From Malania oleifera (lineage: Eukaryota > Streptophyta > Magnoliopsida > Santalales > Ximeniaceae), in assembly GCF_029873635.1 (NCBI RefSeq), contig NC_080425.1:46732178-46796177 (forward strand): a stretch of DNA of 64,000 nt, in the 5' to 3' direction. A program made the position numbers and the translations under genes. Shown one piece after another: positions 1-11,652 of the stretch. Positions within the stretch are counted from its first letter, which is position 1. Each line of letters begins with the position of its first letter. The notes beneath the pieces are model-generated. The model saw only the letters and a program-made list of their open reading frames with translations, had not been told where the DNA came from and searched no databases.

Positions 1-849
1 GAATGGACAATAGGCATTTAGTACAAAGCAGTTTGTATCAAGAATATAATCCATCAATCAAATGTAATTAATTTTTTAGCAAAGGATGGATTGTGAGCAT
101 TCAATGCAGTAATTATAATTAACTATCCATCAAGGAATTTAATCATCTCATAATATATGGATAGTGGTTTGAAGTTCAAACATAAATTCACTGCTCCCCC
201 TCAATTATGCAGCCAAGGAATTATATATTCAATTAGTAGTAATTGGCATAACTGATATTCTATGATGTGGAGATGAGCTTAAGATTTTCTTAGATTAAAT
301 TTATCATTTAAGCTCAATGATGAGTTTAGGATTTTACATTTCAGACCATAAGATAAATTTCCTAAAACTCGATACTATATGAATGAAAAATTTTGCTATA
401 TTTAAGATTTTTATATTAAAGCATATATATAGCATTAACATTCTTTTAGAAAATAAAGTTTCTTTGTCCATTTGAAGGGGATAGCCAATATATTTATAAA
501 TTATCCAATCATGATGATATTTATTTATATTAAGCATAGATTGAACAAAACACTTTAATTTTCGTATTGGCTTGTCTTTCCTTTGGTTCTCAAGATGATA
601 ATAGTGTATGCTAAATTTTAGAATTTTAATCACAAACACTATTTAAGCATTTATCACCATTGTAACCCCTTATATAACAACCTAATAAAAATCTTGAGTA
701 TAAATTAAATTTCTTTTCAAGCTCGTCATAAGATATCATGCAATAATAAAATAAAAAAAAATATGATCCATATAAAAAGACTTAACATAATATACATCAT
801 ATGAATCATTTCATAAAACATTCGACAAAGTAGAAGGAGAAAAGGTATA
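1..849. other. AT-rich stretch without recognisable gene, probably interior of element A
   Basis: AT-rich DNA with many short stop-broken frames on both strands. The longest open frame, about 100 codons on the minus strand near 334-639, has low-complexity content and no family features I recognise. By position it should be the decayed interior of element A downstream of its gag start, but no zinc knuckle, protease or later pol motif is visible. I see no repeat array or RNA gene. Confidence 0.5.
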
Positions 850-1265
850 TCTTTTCATTTTAGCTCCTTCTTAATCATTTAGGCTCGAAGTGGTGTGTAT
901 GTCTCTCTCGATTTTTCCAAACCTCTTACGGTTCCCAAAATTCCTTAGGACTACTAAAAAACATAAGCTTTGCGAGGAAATTAGTAGCCAAGGCACAATA
1001 CAATATGCATGACACTCAAATGATATGCATTAAGTTCAATTTATGCACTTTCATATCATTTACATGTTTGGGAAACTATGCATTAAAAATCATTTTCAAT
1101 GGGATATGAAATACTTTGCCAAAACATTTTCCAAAACCTCCAATCAATTGATTTTACAAAAGCATTTTCAATATTCAAACAGTAAAATCTATGCAATGAA
1201 AATAGTGGAGGATTTGCAAAGGGTTGACCCTCAAAACACAGACACCGAAAAATAAGCCATTGCAA
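850..1265 (-). pseudogene. gag: Gag N-terminal remnant of element A (Sirevirus type)
   Basis: Gag forms the cytoplasmic particle that packages retrotransposon RNA. On the minus strand, starting about 40 bases after the primer site, the translation contains NPPLF followed by FVKSIDWRFWKM. This matches the opening of copia Gag proteins (substrate-like RPPLF, then a conserved K-x-W motif). Further on, in a shifted frame, come ILYCALAT and SSPKEFWE, the next conserved Gag blocks. A stop and at least one frameshift separate them. No ATG is clearly in frame with the best block, so the start is unsettled. Past position 850 the resemblance fades. The fragment is dead. Assignment is by family motifs read by eye. 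Confidence 0.6.
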
Positions 1266-1298
1266 TCTTTACGCAAATACGGTTAAGTTTATTGCAAC

Positions 1299-1313
1299 CA
1301 AACTTTGATACCA
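1299..1313 (-). promoter_or_regulatory. Primer-binding site of element A (initiator-Met tRNA type)
   Basis: On the minus strand TGGTATCAAAG lies two bases after the LTR end. It matches the complement of the plant initiator tRNA-Met 3' end (TGGTATCAGAG) with one change. It identifies 1316-3340 as a 5' LTR and sets the element's direction. Confidence 0.8.
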
Positions 1314-1315
1314 AT

Positions 1316-3340
1316 TGTTGGAATTTGTGTGATCCCAAGAGGGGGTGAATTGGAATTTAAAAATTTTTGGCTAAATTTAAATATTTGCCGATTCACCACA
1401 GTTCATATCTTATTCAATATACACGCATGTATGTAAAATAATTTTAACAATGAAAGCAAACATACATTTGTGTAGTATATCTTATTTAAATCAAATGTGT
1501 GCATGCAAATAATTATGGCATTAAATAAGCATTCATACACATGTTGAAATTAGAATGTAGGAATTTAAATAAGATATAGAGAAAGCGACACGTGATATTT
1601 GTTATCAAGGTTCGGCCAAACCAGCCTACGTCCCCATCTTGGGCATACCCCCTAAGGATTACATTATCCCTGCTCACTTAAACAGACGGAGCAAAAGTCA
1701 TTTACATTCTTTCTTTATGGCGCGAGAAAAACCCTAACTCAATTACTAGGTTAGGCCCAACTGGTCTACTTAACAGAGTGGAGACACCCCAGTTCAATTT
1801 CTGGGCTGAACCGAACCAGTCTCACTTACGAGGCCAAGACTCTCAATTCAATTAATGGGATGAACCCAACCGATACAATAAAATCATTTTTGTACATAAA
1901 AAAGCTTCTAAAAAAATACAAGCATAAATGTACACATTTAAGCTCAATACATGTACTCTCTAATGATATGCATTATGCTCAGTAGAGTAAGGGTACTAAT
2001 CAAAATAATTATTACACTAATAAAATATATGAAAATATCTAAGTGATTATTATGTTCTCGAACAAAGATTTTTGCTAAAAAAAATGTTTGGAGAATTTGG
2101 AGTTTAGGATCAAGAAAAATATTTGTGCAATAAGTGATTTCTTCCAAAAAAAATATTTATCAAGAAAAATAATCGAATGAAATCTTAAGGCTACTATAAA
2201 AAATGATTTTCAAGATAAAACATAAGTGAGAGTAAGTGCATGTGAATATAAAAATAAATGCCCAAAATAAATATACTCTCTTTAAGAATTATTTTGAAAT
2301 GAAAGAGTGAAAGAGAGTTGGAGAGTTTTGCTTAAAATATTTTGCCCCCAAAAGAATAATTTTAGCAATAAAAATGATTTGGGGGAACTTTGATTAGCAA
2401 AGGATTTGAGAGAAAATTTAGGCTAATCAAAGTTAGTAATCTAGAGTAATGAAGGGCTATTTGTAGTTTTTCTAAAAATTATGACCATTAGGGACACACT
2501 CAGTATTTTTAAGAATATTTAATTAAAAATTAAGCGTGTTTAGGCACTGGAAATAAACCCAACCTGAGAGGTTCGGTCGCCAGCGCCTAGGGTTGGTCGC
2601 CCGAATACTCACAAAAAGTAAAAGTGATTTCTCAGGTTTGGTTGACCATAGGTAACGACCGATCGGTTGAAGCCAAGGTGATTCCCCAACCTTCATCAGT
2701 TCAGGCACTCGATCCTTGGTTCGAGTTGCCGATTCTAGCTATTCAGTTGCACGAGATCATTTTGAACTAGTGGTTTAGGCTGCGGGGACTGGTAAAAAGT
2801 GTCAGCATTCTAGATTTGGTTAACCGTGGAAGTTTAGTTCAAATGTGGGTCAGTCGCCCGAGCCAAGTCAAAGAATTGACTTTTTACCAGTTTGGTCGTA
2901 TGAGGCATTTTTAATGCCCTATGTTTGGTCAGTCGAAGTCCTTTCAAAGCTTAATTTAGTTCCTGATTTTTATTAGAATTCACCCCTGTTAATAATAGTT
3001 TACTTTTAAGTTATAGAGGATTTTCCATGAAATGTTTATAGGTACCTAAAGTCAGTCTAAGGCCTATCTGAGCATTAAGTCATATCATGCAAGATGTATG
3101 CATTTATTACAGACCAAATTATGAAAACTAAATGCAATTAAAATTGAATTAAAAAAATGCCTTCTTTCTTCTTTGCTCTTCTCTTCATGGAATATGCCAG
3201 TATGATGTGAGCTTTAAGTCCTTTCTGGCTTCCATCTTCCTTTTCTTTGTGTGCATTATGAATTGTAAACTCATTCAAAACACGACACACATGAGACACT
3301 TGTGTACATCAAAATAGTGATCGAACATAAAATGCCAACA
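1316..3340 (-). repeat. 5' LTR of element A
   Basis: A 2025-bp LTR with TG...CA ends on the minus strand. In transcription order it holds a near-palindromic word cluster (about 2945-2566: GGTCGCCCGA, GGTTGACC, GGTCAGTCG), a weak TATA region near 2455, the paired-hairpin block around 1605-1660, and a 3' end with the C-rich CCAATTCACCCCC...CTTGGGATCACAC motif shared by the Sirevirus-type LTRs here. The family is the same as solo LTR K but clearly diverged from it. Confidence 0.8.
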
Positions 3341-3457
3341 AGGACGCCTTTGCTCACCTTCATTACCTCACCTTCAGATTTGTAACTAAACCCGTTATAA
3401 TCCAAGGTTCCTAATGAAACTAGATTCTTCCTCATCTCTGGTATGTGCTTAACTAAA
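3341..3457 (-). pseudogene. pol: Fragment B: copia protease/pre-integrase sliver
   Basis: About 117 bp between the LTR of element A and the LTR of element C. The minus strand translates without a stop as a run containing IPEMRKNLVSLGTLD and YKSEGEVMKVSKG. This resembles the protease/pre-integrase junction of non-Sirevirus copia elements, where a V.H.P..RKNLISLG.L block precedes a KV.KG segment. It is the oldest layer in the window, because C is inserted on one side and A on the other. The rest of B should lie left of A and right of C, outside the window. Confidence 0.7.
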
Positions 3458-4758
3458 TGTACCTTGTAATCCCAAACGGGGGTGAATTAGGTTTTTAAAA
3501 ATTTCATTATGCAAAATATTGACTTATTTGAAATTTTTTTAACAAACTCAACCACAATCGCAATCGCCTCACAATCCACTAATCAGCGACTTTCTATACC
3601 AATAAATAGTCCTAGGTATATAAGGAATTTAAAAGCACAATCAATATTTTACCTTCAGCAGATTTTAAACAACCACTCTGAATTTTAAACAAAAAGAAAG
3701 TATATATTTAAGACAATATTCAACAATATAACTCAAACAAGTAAGCTTCTTATGTTTGAATAATCAACCAACCAAAATAGCTCTACCTTGGCCAAAAAAT
3801 CTTACTTCAGAGTTTTAGCAATCGTCTAATTCTCAACCGGAAATTTAAACCATACAAAGTGTTAACTAACCAATTTAATTATTCAAAGTTACTCAAATCC
3901 AAACTCAACATTCAACCAATTTCCCCAATAGATTCAAAACATACATAGCAGTTAATTAGTGTATAAATTAAATAGAGTTAGCGAAAGAAGATTGAACACA
4001 TGGATTTTTTACAAGGTTCGGCTTCCCGCCTACGTCCTTGCCCCAAGCAACTCGCTATGAGCATTTTTCTTTACCCACTCCATTCAATAGGTGGAGTAGC
4101 CTCTCTCCATTGGAAGCTAGAGACTCCTCTCTAGTAAGAACGCATTCTCGCTAGGCAACAACTTTATCCCTGAGTCATCAGATTACAAAAACAGCAAATC
4201 AATTTGTTCGTACAAATAGATTGCTCTCACAGCAGAGTAGATTTTGTACAAAGATAAACACTATATACTCTAAATCAACAATTTGCAATTGAAGCTCACA
4301 AAGAATTCAAAGATTTTTTTATTTGCGGTATGGGAATTTCAGAAGATTGAATCAAAAATCAATTAGAGCTCAAGAATACGCATAGCTGCTATCTCAGAGT
4401 GTGAATCAAGGAGAATTGAATGTATAAAAACTTTTATGTGTGTGTATTGGTTACCCTAATGCCAATATAATAACCCTCTTATAGTTTCGGAAGAAATATT
4501 ACCGTTTTCCCCAAGTTTTGGAACCATATCTTGTAATTTTGGAAAAAATCAGCGCAGTTCGTAAGTTTAAAACACAGACTTCAGTCTCTTCTGAACCATA
4601 TGTTCAGTCACTTGAACTATTTAAAATAAGTGCTCTAGAACAAGCAGCAACAATTCAATCGCCTGACCTCAAGAGTTTAGTCACCTGACCTTATTCTAAT
4701 TTCTTTTTACACTGGTAGTAGCACTTGAATCTCCTAAGAAATTTGCCCCAGTTGCCTA
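3458..4758 (-). repeat. 3' LTR of element C, terminal segment
   Basis: The largest of three LTR pieces (1301 bp), ending GGGATTACAAGGTACA on the minus strand. It contains a weak word cluster (4725-4595, for example GTCACTTGAAC and AATCGCCTGACC), a TATA-like ACTATAAGAGGG near 4480 and the paired-hairpin block (4011-4040, outer stem CAAGG/CCTTG). Together with 6888-7227 and 15385-15480 the LTR was about 1.73 kb, close to the 1876 bp of related solo LTR I. The expected TSD on its left flank is CTAAA (3453-3457). Its partner is outside the window. Confidence 0.8.
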
Positions 4759-5100
4759 TGTTGACTTTTTGAGTCCGATCCCTGGTTTTGATAATGACAA
4801 ACCGCAAGTTACTTATGTGTGCACTCAGTACTTGAATAGGTCTTTAATTCAAACACAGGCATAAGGCAAGGAAATGGTAGCCAGAAAGGACGTAAAGTGC
4901 ATATAATCCTGGCATATTCTATAAAGTTTCAGAAGAGCAAAGCAGAAGAAGACTTATTGTTCATTTTGTATAGTGCATTTTGTTTCATTATTTGGTCTGT
5001 CATATTGTGGTCAGTAATAACCACATCTCATGCATGATAGGTTTTTGCTCAAAGGCCATAGTCTGACCATAGGGAACTCAATGACCATAGAAAGGACTTT

Positions 5101-5635
5101 GGTCGATCTTCGGTTGACCGATGCTAGGTTTTTAGGCTAAATAAAAAATCCTTGGTTGTAGACTGACCCTAGGTCCTTACACATCACTTGGAAAATTCCC
5201 TCTATCTTACATATCATAACTATGCAAACAGGGGTAAACTACACTCAAAATCAGGACATATATAAATAATTTAAAGTCACTCAGTCAACCGAACATAGCT
5301 GGTTATATTTAGCTTAGTCGACAAAACCACTCAGGGGTCAACATTTTGACCAAGGTTCAGCCGACCAAACAGTTTTGAATGTATCTTCCAAAGTTGACTG
5401 AACTAGCTCGTGTCTAACACCCAAATGTTCAGCCGACCGAACCTCTAGTTCATTTATGATTGAGTTGACCGAACCATATGAATAGCATACCGAACTTAAA
5501 ATATAGTTCACCGAACCTCAGACACTTTCCAAATCGCCTTAATTCAGTCAACTATATCTTTAGTTCAAAAGTGCCTCGGTCGACCGAACTTGGCAATTGG
5601 GTCGACCAAACTTAAAATATAGTCGACCGAAACTC
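5101..5635. repeat. Near-palindromic GTCGACCGAAC word cluster in LTR D
   Basis: About nine spaced copies of a word close to TTCGGTCGACCGAA, for example AGTCAACCGAAC, AGCCGACCGAAC and GGTCGACCGAAC. The cluster ends roughly 120 bases before the TATA box. Copies are 10-14 bp, irregularly spaced and variable at the ends, with a more constant GACC-GAA core. Confidence 0.75.
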
Positions 5636-6331
5636 TCGAGTTGCCATATTTTTTAACTGCGGTAACTAAAGTTAATTAAAGGTAATTGAGGTTAAGAATT
5701 GATTAAACATTTTTAATCATTTCCTTTGTATCCTAACGGTTATATTTTTTTGAAAATTATATATACCTTTCATTTGCCCTAATTCAATATAGTTCTAGCA
5801 ATTTGATTAGGAAAAATTCTCTTTAAGATTATTGCTTACATACTCTAAAAATTCAAGCATATTTTACGTACTTTCATTCATTTATGTTTGCTTGATTATT
5901 TTAGAGATAGAGCATCATCTTCACTCTCCTTAATTTTCAAATCAATTGCAACTTAAAGGGAGTTTAAATATTCATTATTGGGCATATTCATATATCATCT
6001 CTTGGCATATACTCTCACATAAGCATACACATTTGAAAAACCTTCTTGAGAGTTTGCTATTATGATTGTTCCCATATTATTTGATATAGATAAATATTGA
6101 TTGGGAAAATCTCATCTTTGCTTTTGATTCTTAGCAGCTTTATTGCAAGAGTCAAAAGCTTGCATATTATTCTTTTGATAAAATCTTTCGCAAGCTTAAA
6201 CCCTAAGATCTTTTGTGCATGATACTTGAAAAAAAAAATTGAGATATTTGCTTAGGGTTTTTGAAGGTCCTTTGATTATTCATTTGTTGAATATATTATA
6301 TTGAATCAAAGGTATCACTCTTACGTATATT

Positions 6332-6334
<3 letters not shown>

Positions 6335-6364
<30 letters not shown>
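6335..6364. repeat. (AT)n microsatellite in LTR D
   Basis: About 15 AT dinucleotides downstream of the TATA box of LTR D. A simple repeat with no other content. Confidence 0.95.
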
Positions 6365-6370
<6 letters not shown>

Positions 6371-6661
6371 TCACATTGGTCGAGAGCTGACATATAGTTT
6401 GAACTAATCTCACTTGACCATAAATCCTATCATACTTGAGTGCATTGATCATACTATGCTTATTGGTACAAATTTGCTTGTGTTAGAGGCATTGAAATTG
6501 TACACAAAATTGTATTAATTATCAGTTGTAGTCTAGGCGTGGCCTGAGGGGTGTTAATCCAGCCCGTAAGGATTGGTTGTAAAGGTTGAGGTTAGCCCTG
6601 GTAATTTGACTTGGTATTGTAACCGATGCCACTCTACCCATTAAGTAAACATTAGTGGAAT

Positions 6662-6715
6662 CCTCAGGCTTACGAGCTAGAGGCGGGGACGTAGGCAGTA
6701 TTGGCTGAACCCCAA
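6662..6715 (+). other. Paired-hairpin block in LTR D
   Basis: Stem-loop 1 pairs CCTC (6662-6665) with GAGG (6680-6683), with inner GCT/AGC. Stem-loop 2 pairs GGGG (6685-6688) with CCCC (around 6710) around the constant ACGTAGGC and GGCTGAA. This is one of eleven copies of the block in the window. The outer stem here is GGGG/CCCC where other families have CGAGG/CCTCG. Confidence 0.6.
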
Positions 6716-6887
6716 TAACAACTCGTGTGTGCACTGTTTTATATTTCTGCATATTATATTTATCTGTGCATTTGGAATTTTTTTAGAAAGATCCTAGGTT
6801 GTGAAATACTACTGTTTATATAAAATGACCTAAGAAAGTTTAAATTTCCAATTCATCCCCCCTCTTGGGAATACACCAATTCCAATA

Positions 6888-7227
6888 GCCTGAACACTAT
6901 ATAACTCAATGTTTTTCCATATTTTGATTCCAAAACTTGTTTTTTTTACTTAGAAAACAATTTTGGACTATATAAAAATATTTTTTCAGATTCTTAAGAA
7001 GGTCATTAAGTCCAATATTAATTCCTAAGAGCTTCATAAACAAATTGAAGTTTAAGAGTACTTACATGAGACTCTAAGAATATTTAAATACATTTAAAAC
7101 TTATGTCTTTATGTAGTATTGTTTTAATGTTGTCCAAGCTTGATCAATACTTCAGTGAGCTTGTATTCTTCGTGACTTGTGAACTTAAGGTGAGCTTTAA
7201 TTAATCTTTACTAGGTTTATCCATTGT
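6888..7227 (-). repeat. 3' LTR of element C, middle segment
   Basis: Noncoding AT-rich DNA between solo LTR D and element E. It is assigned to the LTR of C because both flanking insertions have matching target duplications (GCCTA/GCCTG and ATTGT) that join it to 3458-4758 and 15385-15480. No gene is present. Confidence 0.75.
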
Positions 7228-9070
7228 TGATTACGCGCTTAAATTGCGTAATTAGGTGCTTTAATTCATGCATTGCAAATGATATTTTGTATTTAAATGC
7301 CTAATTACTCTCAATATTCTAACATTGTGTTCTATTTATAAAATTTGGGTTTTATTGAGTAATGTATGAAATTTTGGTGTTTTTTATTGCAGAGCAACTA
7401 TTGGAAGCTAAAAAAAACCGACAGTACTTTGCAATCTATGCGTAACTCTCTCATCCAACCTTTGATTCAAATGATTCAAGATGCCATAGAAAGATAAGAA
7501 AACAATCTACAATTTTCATGTTTTGTGTTTTGAAAAATATTGGCAGCATCAAGGCCGAAATTAGACGTGAAGTTAGCATACGCCGTTTTATGAATTTTTT
7601 CGACAATTTTTTGTAATCTTGGCGTAACTTTCTCATACAAGCTCCGATTGAGATGACTCAAAATTTTGGGAAAATCTGAAAAAGATCTCTACATCTTTTA
7701 TGTTTTAAGCTTTGAGAGTTACAAGTTGTAAGAGGATCGAAAGTGGGCTTGAAAGAGGAGGGCAGTTCATGTACCTTTGAAAAAAAAAAGAAAATCAAAA
7801 AAATCAAAAAATGAGATGTGACCTAGCCATGCAGCCAGGTCATCTCATAAGGGCAGTGTGCGCTGGGTACATACAAAGGAAAGACAAAAGAATGAAAAGA
7901 AAAAATGAAAGGAAAGAAAAGCAAAGAAAGAAAGGATAAAAGGAAAGGATGAAAAAGTCAACAAAGGAGGGTTTCCTTGTGGGGGGAGTGCCGTGTGCAA
8001 GAGGAGATTTGGAGAGAGCAGCATGCACTGGGGGCTGGAGGGAGAGAGGCCGCACCATAGGAGAAAGAAAAAAAGGATTTTTCTTGGGGGAGAAACACAA
8101 GGAAGAAAACACCACAAAAAGTTTCTTGGAAAAATTATTTTTTGGGGAGCTTTCTTGTGGTTTTCTTTTGGGTGGTGCTGCGGAGATACACACACAGCCA
8201 GCAAAAGAGAGTTGGAAGCACGCAAAAATACTATCTTTTCAGAATCGGAAGGCGGCAAACAACAGCGGTGTTCGGGGTGTTCGTGACGCGCGACGGCGGT
8301 GCGGCGAGTGTTGATCTTTTCCGTACGCTCCAAATTGAAGAAAATATGGTGAAATCTGTTATGTTGGATTTAATTTTCGGAATGAACTAAATTTTTGAAT
8401 TCTAGGAAAACGATGTAGCCAGTTTCGAACTATGCTTGCTTTTTGATGCTAATCTGACGTAGTTTTCATTAATGTTTGTTTGAGTTATTCTGTGCTTAAT
8501 GCTTTTAATTAACTGGCCATTAATTAAATGATTTTAGTCTCGTGATTTGTTACCGAAAGGGGGGATTATAGGATAGATCTTGGATAATTCAGCGTAGGTA
8601 AATATAGAGATCGAAAGACTTGTATGAATCTACGTAGCATTAAAAATCGAGGGTCTTCCGTTATTAATTTGCATACTCTTATGTTAAATAATAAACAAGA
8701 ATAGTTTCCAATTGACTATCGAAAGAGGCTTTTGGAGAAATTGACGATCTGCTAACAAACAGAGAAAACGAAGTTAAATTAGCTAAATGAGTAAAGCATA
8801 GTGAGAAACTAGGTGAAATCGGTTTCCTAGAAGTTTTCACCATCATCAATTTGACACGCGGTATCCAGTTTTAAATTCTCCTGAATAGTTTATTTAAAGT
8901 AGCCTTGTTTAAATTTTGTAGTCTAAAATTATTAATTTTTCTAAATAAAATCAAGGTTAGTAAAATTTCGGTACTTGGTAAAATTAAGACATCAATCCTT
9001 GAGGACGATACTCTACACATCATTATATTATAAAACTACGATACTGTGCACTTGCAGTTTGCACCGGTCA
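7228..9070 (+). repeat. 5' LTR of element E
   Basis: A 1843-bp LTR running from TGATTACGCGC to TTGCACCGGTCA. It is unusual for a purine-rich middle (about 7780-8130, plus strand AAAG/GGAG-rich) followed by a short GC-rich patch (about 8284-8310, ACGCGCGACGGCGG). Long open frames on both strands here recur in the 3' LTR only because the LTRs are copies. No palindromic word cluster or convincing TATA box is seen, unlike the other LTRs. By eye the first 330 bp differ from the 3' LTR at about 5 percent of positions, and the rest at fewer. Confidence 0.9.
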
Positions 9071-9076
9071 AGTTTT

Positions 9077-9095
9077 TGGCGCCGTTGCCGAGGAT
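9077..9095 (+). promoter_or_regulatory. Primer-binding site of element E (tRNA-Asp type)
   Basis: TGGCGCCGTTGCCGAGGATT begins six bases after the LTR. It matches the complement of the plant tRNA-Asp 3' end (TGGCGCCGTTGCCGGGGAT) with one mismatch in the first 19 bases. This primer is typical of Tat/Athila-type Ty3 elements. Confidence 0.9.
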
Positions 9096-9339
9096 TGAGT
9101 TTTTCTTATTTTTGCCAATATCGATACAAAGTAATCTTGGTTTTAATTTAGAATTTTATTTTATATTTTGTTATTTATTTACTTTCTTTATTTTATTTTA
9201 TTATTATTATTTTTTTTTTTGTATTTCTGGTGTGTTTTTTTTATGTTGGATGCGCAGTGCTAGAATACGTGCCATTATTCCTTTTGACCTAGAGATTGAA
9301 AGAACGCTTAGAGCACTAAGGAAAAAGAGGGTATTTGCC

Positions 9340-10131
9340 ATGGAGAATGGACAAGATAATGCGCAGCCACGCGCCTTGAAGGATTATGTGCGACCAGTTG
9401 TGAATGACAATTATTCGGGTATCAGACGCCAGCCCATTAATGCCAACAATTTTGAGCTCAAACCCGCATTAATCAGTATGGTGCAGCAGGCCCAATTCAG
9501 TGGATCGCCACTTGATGATCCCAATATCCATTTGGCGATGTTTTTGGAGATTTGTGATACTGTGAAGATCAATGGTGTTACTGAAGACACCATTAGACTG
9601 AGATTATTCCCTTTCTCTTTAAGGGATAAAGCAAGAGGTTGGCTACAGTCGCTACAACCTGGGAGTATTACTAGTTGGCAGGACATGGCAGAAAAATTTC
9701 TAGCTAAATTCTTTCCACTTGCAAAAATAGCTCAACTCAGGAGTGAGATTGGTCAATTCAAGAAGCATGATTTTGAATCACTCTATGAAGCATGGGAAAG
9801 GTATAAAGATTTGATTCGACATTGCCCACAACATGGATTGCCAGATTGGTTGCAAATTCAGATGTTCTATAATGGGTTAAATGGGCAAACGCGGACTTTA
9901 GTTGATGCTGCATCTGGGGGAACTTTGATGTCAAAGACACCTGAGGGTGCTACTGCTCTTTTGGAAGAAATGGCCTCAAATAACTATCAATGGCCAACTG
10001 AAAGAACTATGGCTAAGAAAGTTGCTGGAATTCATGAATTAGAGCCGTTTGTTGCACTTTCAGCTCAAGTTGCTTCTTTGTCTCATCAGATTTCATCTTT
10101 GATAACCCAGAGGATACCACAAGGTGCATAA
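9340..10131 (+). pseudogene. gag: Gag N-terminal half of element E, ended by one in-frame stop
   Basis: The capsid part of Gag, about 264 codons from the ATG at 9340 (MENGQDNAQPRALKDY). The frame is open upstream through the LTR, but this ATG follows the leader and begins family-like sequence. It contains the Retrotrans_gag core: FLEICDTVKINGV, LRLFPFSLRDKARGWL, and FESLYEAWERYKDLIRHCPQHG. The frame ends at TAA 10129-10131 (QGA-stop-YVAATS). The downstream part continues in the same frame with no gap, so the stop is best explained as CAA to TAA within one longer gag-protease ORF. Natural readthrough is possible but unlikely given the element's other defects. Confidence 0.85.
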
Positions 10132-11652
10132 TATGTGGCAGCTACAAGTAGGACAGATTCGAGTATTGGAGCGAGTCAAGAGCAGGTTCAATACATCAAT
10201 AATCAGAACTACAATTATCGTGGTGATCCTTTGCCACAATATTACCATTCAGGGCTTCGAAATCATGATAATTTGTCTTATGGAAATACAAGGAATGTGC
10301 TGCAACCTCCTGTAGGATTTGAAAGTCATCAAGGTGAGAAGAAGATGTCACTTGAGGATGCCATGATATCTTTTGTTGAGGAGACAAAAGCAAGGTTTAA
10401 AAAGACAGATGCACGGCTAGACAACATTGAGACTCATTGCAACAATATGGGAGCCACTATGAAGAACCTTGAAATACAAATTGGGCAACTGGCCACGACT
10501 ATAAATACCCAACAGAGAGGAACTCTTCCTAGAAACACAGAAGTGAATCCTAAGGAACAATGCAATGTCATCACACTTAGGAGTGGAAGAGAAATTGATA
10601 AATCACTAGCAAAGGAAACCATGTCCACACCTACACCTAAAAAGAATGGCCGAAGCAAGAATAAAGGGGAAGAAGAGGAGATTGTGGATGATACACCAAG
10701 AGAGACGGACACGCTTCCATCAATTTCATTTCCTGACAATCCTCCTATTCTCTCTACTCCACTTCCTTATCCTCAACGTTTTCAAAAACAAAAATTAGAT
10801 AAGCAATTTTCTAAGTTTTTGAATATTTTTAAGAAAATTCACATAAATATTCCTCTTATAGATGCCTTGGAACAAATGACAAACTATGTCAAATTCCTGA
10901 AGGACATCATTTCAACGAAAAGAAGGTTGGAGGAGTTCAATACAGTGAAGCTTACCGAGGAGTGTAGTGCTATTCTTCAAAAGAAATTGCCTCAAAAATT
11001 AAAAGATCCAGGGAGTTTTACTTTGCCTTGCACTATTGGAAACTTATTTTTTGATAAAGTTTTATGTGATCTTGGTGCTAGTATTAATCTTATGCCACTT
11101 TCTATTTGCAGGAAATTAGGACTTGGAGAGATGAAACAAACAACCATTTCGTTGCAACTAGCAGACCGATCCATCAAGTATCCACGTGGAATCATAGAAG
11201 ATGTATTGGTAAAAGTGGATAAATTTATTTTTCCTGCTGATTTTGTGGTGTTAGATATGGAGGAAGACCAAGAAGTCCCATTAATTCTTGGCCGACCATT
11301 CTTGGCCACTGGAAGGGCTTTAATTCATGTTCAAAAGGGTGAGTTAACATTGAGAGTGGATAAGGAAGAGGTTATGTTCAACATCTACCAAGAGATGAGA
11401 TTCCTAGAAGATCCAAGCACTTGCTTTCGGGTAGATGTCATTCGGCAAGGTGTAGAAAAAGTCTTTCAAAAAGATGTACAAGTTCATCACCTAGAACGAT
11501 CCTTGCAGCAGATTACAACACAGCAGCGTGTGGGGAGGCTAGAACCTATAGTAGCAAGGACAAACTCTGTAATCTCTAAAGGAAAGATGCAACAACCTAT
11601 ATCTCTAGATTTGAAACAATTCCCTGAGCATCTTCGCTATGCATTCACCTGA
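10132..11652 (+). pseudogene. gag-pro: Gag C-terminal part and aspartic protease of element E
   Basis: About 506 codons in the frame of the preceding gag half. In order: a linker with NNQNYNYRGDPLPQYYH, a predicted coiled coil (MSLEDAMISFVEETKARF to NLEIQIGQLATTI), the NTEVNPKEQCNVITLRSGRE motif of this branch, a basic/acidic linker, and a retropepsin domain. The protease has catalytic LCDLGAS at about 11068, then IIEDVLVKVDKF and PLILGRPFLAT. Near the stop the sequence reads LKQFPEHLRYAFT, which is the usual entry to reverse transcriptase. It then stops, so RT begins here in relatives and is deleted. No CCHC zinc knuckle is visible. Confidence 0.85.

Larger units (their letters stand above)
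1..3340 (-). mobile_element. Element A: left-truncated Sirevirus-like Ty1/copia element
   Basis: The 5' part of a minus-strand copia element whose remainder lies beyond the left edge. From right to left it holds a complete 5' LTR (3340-1316), a primer-binding site and a decayed gag start. The LTR begins TGTTGGCATTTTATG and ends in CCAACA on the minus strand. It is related to solo LTR K, because the two open almost identically when read from the plus strand. It interrupts the copia protease-region fragment B. Its left target duplication is outside the window, so the right flank AGGAC cannot be checked. Confidence 0.8.
4754..6892 (+). mobile_element. Element D: solo Sirevirus-type LTR with target duplication
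   Basis: A solo LTR at 4759-6887 flanked by GCCTA (4754-4758) and GCCTG (6888-6892), a 5-bp duplication with one change. It starts TGTTGACTTTTTGAGTCC and ends CAATTCCAATA, where the final CA has become TA. No primer site follows it, so internal DNA was lost by LTR-LTR recombination. It carries a TATA box near 5757 (ATATATACC), an (AT)n run and the paired-hairpin block at 6662-6715. It sits inside the 3' LTR of C. Confidence 0.85.

Noticed and set aside
334-639. 101-codon minus-strand open frame near the left edge
   Set aside because: AT-rich, with no recognisable domain and no support from context; probably chance in decayed element A.
6522-6752. 76-codon minus-strand frame with balanced composition
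   Set aside because: Antisense of the hairpin-containing part of LTR D. Related LTRs do not keep it open.
7840-8333. Overlapping open frames of 97-162 codons on both strands, repeated at 14144-14637
   Set aside because: They lie in the LTRs of element E and recur only because the LTRs are copies. The composition is low-complexity purine/pyrimidine, and both strands are open at once. No family motif is present.
9077-9095. tRNA-Asp-like sequence as a tRNA gene
   Set aside because: Only the complement of the 3' end is present, at the primer-site position after an LTR.
9046-9339. Upstream extension of the gag frame of E into the LTR
   Set aside because: The frame is open, but it crosses the LTR end and primer site and encodes a Phe/Tyr-rich low-complexity run. 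The ATG at 9340 starts family-like Gag sequence.
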